64,000 nucleotides of DNA from an uncultured Saprospiraceae bacterium. GTDB lineage: Bacteria > Bacteroidota > Bacteroidia > Chitinophagales > Saprospiraceae. A program made the position numbers and the translations under genes. Shown here piece after piece: positions 19,606 through 27,976 of this stretch (positions are counted from its first letter, which is position 1; each line of letters starts with the position of its first letter). Under the pieces are notes generated by a model. The model saw nothing but the letters and a program-made list of their open reading frames with translations, was not told the origin of the DNA and did not search any database. The stretch covers positions 1-64,000 of the forward strand of contig CAKZUM010000021.1 of the NCBI GenBank assembly GCA_937921525.1, written 5' to 3'.

Positions 19606-20343
19606 TTACCAATACTCTTTATATTCTTTGTATTTCTTTTTTAAAGCTTCGTCTAATTTCTTTTCGTTTTGCTGAAGGTGTTCCGTTGCTAATTTATCAT
19701 AAATGGCAACCTTAGATAACTCTGGATATAATATCTTTAGGGCATCTGATTTCTTAGACATTGCACGAATAGAGGTGAAGTCTTTATTGGGAGAGGGGAT
19801 TCCTTCATAGTCTGTTAAGCGAATAAAAATAGAAAAATCACCGCTAGCAGCTTCTTTTTTCTTTGAACCTCTTGGGCGACCTCTAGTTGATTTTTTAATG
19901 TCATTCGCTTGACTAGTAGATGGTTGCCCATCAGATGTTTGATCCTCCAGTATTTCTTGAGTATCTATTTTTTGTGTCTTTTTTTTGCTTGTTGCTTTTT
20001 TAGATGTATCTGGTTGTCTTACTTCTACTTTATTTATCTCTATTTCTTTTCCTGCCTCTACGTGTTCCTTTTGCGTATTTCCTTTTTCTAGTTGATCTAT
20101 TACAGATTGATTTTTGCCTTTAGCCATCCTATCAGAATCAGTAGTGGATGGAGATTGTTTAGAATCTGTATCCTCTACGGGTGTAATAGATGTCTTTTTG
20201 GTAGAGGATATTTCTTTAGAATCCTGTTTAACAGTAGACGAAGCTTTTTGAGTAGGCTGATTAGGTACTAAATGTTCTTGAGAGGTAGCCACATTAGCCA
20301 GCATGTTTTTAAGCATGATGAATTCTTGATTGTTTTTACTCAT
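19606..20343 (-). CDS. DUF3408-like (TraB/TraC-position) protein
   Basis: Basic low-complexity N-terminus, FIRLTDYEG...TSIRAMSKK C-terminal domain, adjacent to ParA. Confidence 0.5.
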   Translation of the reverse strand: MSKNNQEFIMLKNMLANVATSQEHLVPNQPTQKASSTVKQDSKEISSTKKTSITPVEDTDSKQSPSTTDSDRMAKGKNQSVIDQLEKGNTQKEHVEAGKEIEINKVEVRQPDTSKKATSKKKTQKIDTQEILEDQTSDGQPSTSQANDIKKSTRGRPRGSKKKEAASGDFSIFIRLTDYEGIPSPNKDFTSIRAMSKKSDALKILYPELSKVAIYDKLATEHLQQNEKKLDEALKKKYKEYKEYW

Positions 20344-20390
20344 AGGTTTTGATGTTATGGATGAAAATAATTATTACTGATGTAATGTAT

Positions 20391-21113
20391 CTACCTTGTA
20401 GAAAGAGGAATAGTTGATTTTTTTTCTACTTGAATTACTTGAAGAAAATTCTCTACGAATTGGTAGAATTTTTCTGTTTCTTTTTTCTTAGGCATTGGGA
20501 AAACCGTACTTCTACAAAACCGCTCATATAACTTGTATGCCCCAACCTCTTGTTCCATAAAATCAATTTCTGATAATTGATCTTTGATGGACTGTGTTTG
20601 ATTTCTGGCATGTACTCGATTGAAGAGTACCTTGCATCCCATAAAAGCATCACTTATAGGTTGGACTTGTTGCATTAGTATATTATACAATTCCATAGAA
20701 CTGTAAATAGATAAGTCATCTTCGAATATAGGAATAAAGAAATGATTGATTGCTTGAAAAAAATCAACGATACCTGGTTGATTGATCGTACCACCAATAT
20801 CCACAAAGATGATGTCATAGTTCTCTTTATGTTCTTCAATTGTTTTTCCAACTTCCGTTAATTGGCAATGAATAATTGGATAGGGTGTTCGATCTGCATA
20901 AATTTTATCATACTTCTTTTTAATGGTAGGATTGTTGGCGACGACATATAATTCCCGTTGTCGTTTTTTATAGATACTAAGCTGAGGATAGTCTGCATCT
21001 ATCAATAAAACTCGAAACCCTTTTTTATGATAAAGGGCATTGAGTAACATCATGGTAAGGGTAGACTTACCGACCCCTCCCTTTTGGGAAAGCAGTGAGA
21101 GCGTTATACACAT
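20391..21113 (-). CDS. ParA/MinD-family ATPase (TraA-like)
   Basis: Deviant Walker A SQKGGVGKSTLTMM, IIFVDIGG. Confidence 0.9.
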   Translation of the reverse strand: MCITLSLLSQKGGVGKSTLTMMLLNALYHKKGFRVLLIDADYPQLSIYKKRQRELYVVANNPTIKKKYDKIYADRTPYPIIHCQLTEVGKTIEEHKENYDIIFVDIGGTINQPGIVDFFQAINHFFIPIFEDDLSIYSSMELYNILMQQVQPISDAFMGCKVLFNRVHARNQTQSIKDQLSEIDFMEQEVGAYKLYERFCRSTVFPMPKKKETEKFYQFVENFLQVIQVEKKSTIPLSTR

Positions 21114-21588
21114 ATTTAGAGAGAATTAGCACTACGCTCAATTACACCAGAACCAACTTTAGAATATCAAAGGAAGGTTTACTCATTGACAATAGCATGT
21201 ACTGTTCAAAGCAATAGCTTGTCAATAGAAGTTAGTGTAGTTTTCCGTAGTTTTTTGAATAAATTTATGTTATAGCTAACTCAATAGAACGAGGCAAACA
21301 AATCATATAGTTGGCCCTTTATTTGAGTTTAGCTGATGATCTAAAGAGTTAAAAAATATTTTGCTTTTCTAACTTTTAGAAGCTATAAATTTTTAATAGG
21401 TAGGTTAATACGAAATATAATATTAGGATTCGATACTAGCAAAGGAAAAGAAAAAAAATATAAACACCAAAAATAAATTCAAAAATTTACAAAATATTAT
21501 TTTTGATAATTGATGAATTTAAAAAAGGAATAGTAGAGAAATCATTCGAATTATGAGTTGTTGAATTGTTTAATTTTTGAGTTAAAAA

Positions 21589-21716
21589 GTGCTTCAACTC
21601 ACAAGTGCTTCAATTCACGAATGGTTCAACTCATGAATGCTTCAACTCACGAGTGCTTCAACTCACGAGTGGTTCAACTCATGAATGGTTCAACTCATGA
21701 ATGGTGCAACTCATGA
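21589..21716. repeat. Eight tandem 16-bp iterons
   Basis: Direct count of (R)tG-G/C-ttCAAcTCAyGa units at 16-bp spacing: gtgcttcaactcacaa, gtgcttcaattcacga, atggttcaactcatga, atgcttcaactcacga, gtgcttcaactcacga, gtggttcaactcatga, atggttcaactcatga, atggtgcaactcatga. Confidence 0.97.
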
Positions 21717-21916
21717 ATCTCTAACAGAAGTAGTAAACAGATTTAATCTGCTACTAGGAAAAGAAAATCATAAAAAGGAGACAATGAAAAAGTTGTTCCA
21801 CTCATGAGTTGATGAGTTGAATTCTAATAGTAAGAACCCTAAATAAAAAAGTTGAAAAGTTGATGAGTGGAAATAATAGAGGATGACAGTGATTTATAAG
21901 TGGCAAGGAATGTAAA

Positions 21917-21934
21917 TGTATATACGTATATACA
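21917..21934. repeat. 18-bp perfect palindrome TGTATATACGTATATACA
   Basis: Read directly; lies between parA and mob genes. Confidence 0.97.
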
Positions 21935-22200
21935 AAAATGACAAAAAGAAAGCTATAAAAATATTCCAGAAACTATCAAAAAGGTAGTGAGAATACAAGA
22001 AGATTTAGCCCTAAAAAAATCAAAAAATATTAGGCTAAAAGTGTTTAAAAAATAAATTGTGAGAATTGCTTTGTTTTTCTTATCTTAGATAAAGCGATTT
22101 AATAAATAGTTTTTTACTCCCCATCCTTACACCACATTTTATCTTTTAATACCAACCTATTAGTCATTTTTTTAATCGAAATCTACTAGAAAAAGTACCA

Positions 22201-22563
22201 ATGAAGCAAGTAGTAAAAGAAAAACGAAGTACTGTTTTACCAGTTATTCGAGTTAGTCCAAGCGAAAAAGAAGCAATCAAAAAAGCTTATTTAGCTTCTT
22301 CCTACGCTAACCAATCGACTTTTATAAGATCTACTTTATTAGAAAAATCTTCTCTTACAGTTAATGAAAAACGCTTACAAGCAGAACTTACTGCAGGAAA
22401 AATATATAAAGAAACTACAAAGATTGAAGCTCAAATTCTAAAAATGGTTCAAGAATTAAAGATAAAAGAAGGAGGGCAATTGAATAAAAAACACTTACTG
22501 CCTTACGCAAAATTACTGCAAAGTATTAAAATAATTAAAGCACAATTAAACGAAGAAGACTAA
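22201..22563 (+). CDS. Plasmid mobilization relaxosome protein (MobA/MobC-like)
   Basis: RVSPSEKEAIKKAYLASSYANQSTFIRSTLLE ribbon-helix-helix-like accessory protein preceding the relaxase. Confidence 0.75.
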   Translation: MKQVVKEKRSTVLPVIRVSPSEKEAIKKAYLASSYANQSTFIRSTLLEKSSLTVNEKRLQAELTAGKIYKETTKIEAQILKMVQELKIKEGGQLNKKHLLPYAKLLQSIKIIKAQLNEED

Positions 22564-22565
22564 AT

Positions 22566-23816
22566 ATGATTTCAAATATTACTTCAGGAAACAGTTTTTA
22601 TGATGTGGCGATGTACAATCAAAAGAAAGTAAATCAGCAGGAGGCGAGTATATTATATAGTCAAAAATTAAGAGGCACGAAACCAGAAACCTTACAAAAA
22701 GCCTTTCAAAATTATAATTTATCCATTAGCACAAAACCCGTTATTCATGTTTCTTTAAGCTTTGCGCGAGAAGATGAAGGGCAATTAACTGATGAGAAGA
22801 TGGTAGCCCTAAGTCAAGAATATTTACAGAAGATGGGCTATGGCAAACAACCATATATTATATATAGACACTTTGATACACCTCATCCACATGTTCATAT
22901 ATTAAGTACAAGGGTTGACATTGAAACGCAAAAGCGAATTAATGATAGTTTTGATTATATCCGTTCCAAGCAAATAACAGAGAAAATGGAGCAGACATAC
23001 GGACTAACAAAAGCAGATCAACAAACCAGTATTAAATCAAAATTGGTAGATCATCTCCAGTCTGCCTTTCAAAAAGACAGACCTGAAAATATTACCCAAT
23101 TAAATCAAAGCCTAGAAAAACGGAATCTACCTGTACGAGCTAGAGAAACTCAAAAAGGATTGATTTATCACGGAGTAAGGGAGGATGGAGTGAGGCACTC
23201 TAAATACTATCGGTCTTCGATTTATAAGGAGGTAGGCTTAGATGCCCCTAGTTTGCAAGCCCAATTCCAGCAGAATATTCAGGCTAAACAATATTTAAAA
23301 ACCGCTATTGAGCAAGCGCTACCCCAAGAAGGAAAAACGAGTATTGGACTATTTTCCAAAGAGCTTCAATCAAAAGGGATACTTACAGATTTTAGAGTTA
23401 AGCCAGATGACACTATTAATATCAGTTACCAATACAAAGACCATGTATACAAGGATGCAGTTATAAAAACAAATGCACAGGAACAATTAGTCTTTCCAAC
23501 CCCCCAAGACTATCATCTAAGAGAACAATTGACCCGATCCATTGCGGCTAATGAACCTTTAGAATTAGGTTATGAGAATGGTAAAGTTACAGTTACGACT
23601 CCTGATCCAGTATTAGAAAAAGAATTGAATAAACGGTCCAATGGAGAAATTTTAGCCTTATCAGATTTTCATAAAGAATACCGATCAGAATATCAACAGG
23701 CAGGTAATTCTGGTATCCGAAACGCAGTACTTGCTTTAGCTGCCACCGATATAGACGATTCCCTACAGGAACAAATTAATAGAGAACGAATCGATCAAAG
23801 AGAGATCAGGAGATAA
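22566..23816 (+). CDS. mobB: Relaxase/mobilization nuclease (MobB-like)
   Basis: HxDTPHPHVHILSTRVD histidine triad motif; N-terminal relaxase fold residues. Confidence 0.9.
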   Translation: MISNITSGNSFYDVAMYNQKKVNQQEASILYSQKLRGTKPETLQKAFQNYNLSISTKPVIHVSLSFAREDEGQLTDEKMVALSQEYLQKMGYGKQPYIIYRHFDTPHPHVHILSTRVDIETQKRINDSFDYIRSKQITEKMEQTYGLTKADQQTSIKSKLVDHLQSAFQKDRPENITQLNQSLEKRNLPVRARETQKGLIYHGVREDGVRHSKYYRSSIYKEVGLDAPSLQAQFQQNIQAKQYLKTAIEQALPQEGKTSIGLFSKELQSKGILTDFRVKPDDTINISYQYKDHVYKDAVIKTNAQEQLVFPTPQDYHLREQLTRSIAANEPLELGYENGKVTVTTPDPVLEKELNKRSNGEILALSDFHKEYRSEYQQAGNSGIRNAVLALAATDIDDSLQEQINRERIDQREIRR

Positions 23817-23832
23817 CTAATTACAACTAACT

Positions 23833-25710
23833 ATGAGTGTAAGAAATGATTCTATGGAAACGCCCTCTTTACTGGCGGCTTTATTACTTAGCATATTGAT
23901 CCTATTATTACATGTAGTCTATCAGTTTGCGACCATTAATAATGAGTATTTCTTGAAGGTAATGGAGCTGGTAGTAAATACAGGACTATTCGCTTTCTTT
24001 TACAAACCCCATTTATTAGCCTTAGCTCTTGCAGCTATATATGCATTTGGAATCAGAGGTATGAAATCGGAATCCATTAGTATTAAGCAAACCTTCTTGC
24101 TTTTACTGATAGGAGCCAGTCTATATTTTGGAGCATTTCTTTCCCTGGTCCTTCCAGGCGTATTAGGAATGTATAGCTACATAGGATTACTATTCACAGG
24201 TTATCTATTATTAGTAACAGGATTACTTTATATCCGAAGGATCATTTATAAGAATTTAATGAAAGATCAGTTCAATAAAGAGAACAAGCTCTTTCAACAA
24301 GAACGAAAGAAAGTCGAGAATCCATACTCTATTAATATGCCTACAGCAGATGGCTGGATTAATATAGTGAATCCCTTTAGAGGAACAATGGTATTAGGCA
24401 CACCGGGATCAGGAAAGTCTTATACAATTGTAGAAGAATTTATGAAACAACATATTCAGAAAGGATTTTCGATGCTAGTCTATGATTTTAAATATCCAGA
24501 CCTATCGCAAGTAGCGTATAATTACCTTTTAAAATACCGATCTAATTATACCACTCCTCCTAAAATATATATGGTCAATTTTAATGACCCTAAGAAATCG
24601 CATCGAGTAAATCCGATTACCCCTCGATTAATTAAGACCCAAGCGGATGCATTAGCAACAGCAGAATCCTTATTTTTAAATATCAATAGAAGTTATATCC
24701 AACGAAAGGATTTTTTTACTTCTTCGGCAGTGAATCTATTAGCAGCTATCATTTGGTTTTTAAGAAGCTATGAAAACGGTAAATACTGTACCATCCCTCA
24801 CGTAATTATATTTCTAGGTCTCCCTGATGAAGTACTGTTTAGGATATTACAACAACAAACAGATATTCAACCTTTATTATCACCTTTTGCAGATGCGCTG
24901 AGTAAAAAAGCATACAAACAATTAGCAGGACAAACAGCAAGTGCTAGAATTCCTCTATCTCGATTAGCAACAAAAGAACTCTTTTGGGTACTCAATGGCA
25001 ATGATATAGAATTGGATATTAACAACCCCAAACATCCTGCGTTATTGTTTCTGGCTAACAATCCTCAGACACAGGCTAGTTATGGTGCTATCTATGGACT
25101 CATCGCTTCTACAATTGCAAGAGTCATTAATAAGAAAGACCAATTACCTCTATCGCTGATTATTGACGAATTACCCACTATATATATTAATGGACTAGAT
25201 CATTTAATTGCTACAGGTCGATCTAATAAAATTAGTACCTTATTGAGCTTTCAAGATTTATCGCAATTAGAAAGAGATTATGGACGGGAAGTAGCCAATG
25301 CTATATTTAACACAGTCGGTAATAAGGTGACAGGAGCAGTGGTGGCGGATACGGCCAAAAAGTTATCAGATATGATAGGAAAGACTATTCAACAAAGAGC
25401 AAATATTTCCTATAGTAAAAGAGGAACGACGATGGGAAAAACAACGACACTGGATTATCTAATTCCACCAGAAACAATTGCTCAATTATCCCAAGGGGAG
25501 TTTTGTGGGGTAGTGTCAGATACCTATGAGCAGCAGGCGGAACAGAAGATCTTTTATTCTCAGATACAGGTAGATAAGTCGGATTTGACTCGATATTCTA
25601 TTCCGTCCTTATATAATGGAACGGTAGAGGCTTTTGATAATTTGCTAGAACAGAATTTAACAAATATAACTAAAGAAGTAGCAGAACTGGCAAAGATATT
25701 ATTGAAGTAG
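23833..25710 (+). CDS. VirD4/TraG-type conjugation coupling protein (MobC of Bacteroidota)
   Basis: N-terminal TMs, Walker A GTPGSGKSY, Walker B LSLIIDELPTIYI. Confidence 0.9.
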   Translation: MSVRNDSMETPSLLAALLLSILILLLHVVYQFATINNEYFLKVMELVVNTGLFAFFYKPHLLALALAAIYAFGIRGMKSESISIKQTFLLLLIGASLYFGAFLSLVLPGVLGMYSYIGLLFTGYLLLVTGLLYIRRIIYKNLMKDQFNKENKLFQQERKKVENPYSINMPTADGWINIVNPFRGTMVLGTPGSGKSYTIVEEFMKQHIQKGFSMLVYDFKYPDLSQVAYNYLLKYRSNYTTPPKIYMVNFNDPKKSHRVNPITPRLIKTQADALATAESLFLNINRSYIQRKDFFTSSAVNLLAAIIWFLRSYENGKYCTIPHVIIFLGLPDEVLFRILQQQTDIQPLLSPFADALSKKAYKQLAGQTASARIPLSRLATKELFWVLNGNDIELDINNPKHPALLFLANNPQTQASYGAIYGLIASTIARVINKKDQLPLSLIIDELPTIYINGLDHLIATGRSNKISTLLSFQDLSQLERDYGREVANAIFNTVGNKVTGAVVADTAKKLSDMIGKTIQQRANISYSKRGTTMGKTTTLDYLIPPETIAQLSQGEFCGVVSDTYEQQAEQKIFYSQIQVDKSDLTRYSIPSLYNGTVEAFDNLLEQNLTNITKEVAELAKILLK

Positions 25711-25833
25711 ATTTAATTCGTTGTAAAGAATGTGGACTACAGGATGTGTTTGATGTCATTAATCCCTTTACGATTCCAGAAGAAAGAATTGTATCTAATC
25801 TTAATTAGAAAATTCCTAAAAACTCAAAATTAT

Positions 25834-26364
25834 ATGATTAATCTACAACTGAGTCAAGATACTGCACTAAATTTATTTACGAGAATCCAAGATAAAATTC
25901 AATTATGGAATTCCTATGAATTTTTAGAAAAAGATATTGAAGAACTATGCGAGTGCTCTGTCAAACTATCTAGGAAACTAGAATTATTTACTGATTTAGA
26001 GATAGCAGAAATACCATTTGTAAATTTTTCTTTTAGTGAATGTCTGCTGTTAACAACGCTTGTCAATCGCTGCGATAGAAAGCTTGAAAAAGCAATTTTC
26101 CAACCAATAAATCAACAGTTCATTGCATTAGGGGAACCTCCCGTCATTATTGAAGGGTATAGCGAATGGGAGTATATGTGGGAGGAATTTGATAAGAGTT
26201 TTGAGACGGAGACAAGAGAACCCGACTGGACTTTGAGTTACATCGAAAGCGATTTAGAGCGAGGACATATTTTTGAATGCACTCATGAAGAAATTGATAA
26301 AGAATTATCTTTAGTTATTCCCTTTAGTAAAAATTTTAAGCGAGCTATGGGAATGCCGTTATAG
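25834..26364 (+). CDS. Hypothetical protein
   Basis: ATG at 25834 (MINLQLSQDTALNLF) is more plausible than the ORF-track start at 25732. Confidence 0.5.
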   Translation: MINLQLSQDTALNLFTRIQDKIQLWNSYEFLEKDIEELCECSVKLSRKLELFTDLEIAEIPFVNFSFSECLLLTTLVNRCDRKLEKAIFQPINQQFIALGEPPVIIEGYSEWEYMWEEFDKSFETETREPDWTLSYIESDLERGHIFECTHEEIDKELSLVIPFSKNFKRAMGMPL

Positions 26365-26593
26365 TTTTAGGTATAAGGTGATTTTTAATTTTTTGTGGAG
26401 AATATATTTCATGGAATAGTCTTTACTCTATTTTCGGAGGGACTCTCTATCCTAAGGTTATCCATAAGAAGCTTTTTTTTGGAGAAGGACTAATTAATAT
26501 ACAAGTAAATATAAATTATGGTGGGGGCAGTAGGTCTTGTAATAAGAATAAAGTAGAAATTTTATGATCAGATAAAAGGGCCTATAATCTCCA

Positions 26594-26617
26594 AAGGCTC
26601 TACATTAGTAGAGCCTT
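26594..26617. terminator. Hairpin AAGGCTCTAC-ATTA-GTAGAGCCTT
   Basis: Perfect 10-bp stem, 4-nt loop; terminator role inferred (weak T-tract). Confidence 0.5.
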
Positions 26618-27001
26618 CAAGAGTTTTCTAAACACGCTATAGTATTCCTCTGGAAGGAATAAAACGAAGATAGAGAATAGTTTTTGAATGACAAAATAAT
26701 TCACACAAAAAGTTAATTGGTACAGTAACTTAGGCATGAGTTCTATGGACAATCGTTACGACATCGGACAGGTAGTTTAGTTAATTAAGCAGCCAATTGA
26801 TTAGCATTTAAAATAGTCACTTAACCACTTTAGAATCATTTTGTCTAAATTTTCTACCTATAATTACATTTTTGTTAGAATTGGCCATATTTATAATAAA
26901 TATTTTGATTTTAGTATCCTTCTTCTGTTAGTTATTCATTTGACCAATCTACTCCTAAAAGTAGAATAGAGTAGGTTGTAATGACACCCAATATCAGCAT
27001 A

Positions 27002-27032
27002 TTTGTTTAATTTAAAAGGAACGCTATCTTTG
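27002..27032 (+). promoter_or_regulatory. Bacteroidota-type promoter TTTG-N19-TATCTTTG
   Basis: Exact match to the -33/-7 TTTG...TAnnTTTG consensus upstream of the ORF at 27070. Confidence 0.8.
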
Positions 27033-27069
27033 CGGTGACAAACTATACTTAAAATACTAAAAAAAAGTC

Positions 27070-27723
27070 ATGGCATTTGAATTATTTCAGAACGAGAAAA
27101 CTAAGAAATTTTATTTTAGATTACAATCAAAGAACAAGAAGACTGTTTTGCAAAGTCAAGGATATGCAGATAAGCGAAGTGCAAAAGCAGGAATAAAAGC
27201 GGTCATTAAAAGTACAGCTAGTGAGGGTTTTGAGAAAAAGATAGCAAAGAATGGCAGTCATTATTTTGTACTACGTTCTTCAAATGGAAAGCAAGTAGGT
27301 AAAAGTCAAATGTACACTACTTCAGCTGGTGCAAGTAATGGCATACGTTCTGTTAGGAATAATGCTGTTAATGAAATTGTAGAAATTAAGCCAGCAGTAG
27401 CAAAGAAAGCAGTTGCGAAGAAGGCGGTAGCAAAGAAAGCAGTTGCAAAGAAAGCAGTTGCAAAGAAAGCAGTTGCGAAGAAAGCAGTAGCAAAGAAAGC
27501 AGTAGCAAAGAAAGCAGTTGCGAAGAAGGCGGTAGCAAAGAAAGCAGTTGCGAAGAAAGCGGTAGCAAAGAAAGCAGTAGCAAAGAAAGCGGTAGCAAAG
27601 AAAGCAGTAGCAAAGAAAGCGGTTGCGAAGAAAGCGGTTGCGAAGAAAGCAGTTGCAAAGAAAGCGGTTGCGAAGAAAGCAGTAGCAAAGAAGAAAAGAG
27701 CTACTAAGAAAACTCAGAAATAG
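27070..27723 (+). CDS. Two DUF1508 (YegP-like) repeats fused to a basic (AVAKK)20 tail
   Basis: FELFQNEKTKKFYFRLQSKNKKTVLQSQGYADKRSAKAGI and GSHYFVLRSSNGKQVGKSQMYTTSAGASNGI, then 20 pentapeptides. Confidence 0.85.
   Translation: MAFELFQNEKTKKFYFRLQSKNKKTVLQSQGYADKRSAKAGIKAVIKSTASEGFEKKIAKNGSHYFVLRSSNGKQVGKSQMYTTSAGASNGIRSVRNNAVNEIVEIKPAVAKKAVAKKAVAKKAVAKKAVAKKAVAKKAVAKKAVAKKAVAKKAVAKKAVAKKAVAKKAVAKKAVAKKAVAKKAVAKKAVAKKAVAKKAVAKKAVAKKKRATKKTQK
27394..27693 (+). repeat. 20 tandem 15-bp repeats encoding AVAKK
   Basis: 300 bp in register; synonymous variation (gta/gtt, gca/gcg/gcg) between units. Confidence 0.97.
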
Positions 27724-27976
27724 TAAACAGATTTTAGTAGAGGATTTTCTTATAAAAGCAGTTGTCAAGTCCTTTGGCGACTTCTTTTATCTTTCAGTAC
27801 GTGACAACGTGAATCGTCTTGATTAAAGTTGACAGTTGTCTATTTTGAATAAAATGTCAACCTTTTTTAGGACAATTCATTATCCGTATGCCGACAAGAT
27901 TCACATTCGAACTTTGATTGTGATATACGATTGTTCCTTGAAAAATTAAAAGTTATTTCCAAACAGTTGTTTATAT

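Noticed and set aside
21589-21716. CRISPR array
   Set aside because: Repeats are 16 bp with no spacers and no cas genes nearby; iterons fit better.
27322-27768. Minus-strand ORFs rich in FLCYCFLRN / LLSLLPLSSQ
   Set aside because: Antisense of the AVAKK-coding repeat; low-complexity translation artefact.
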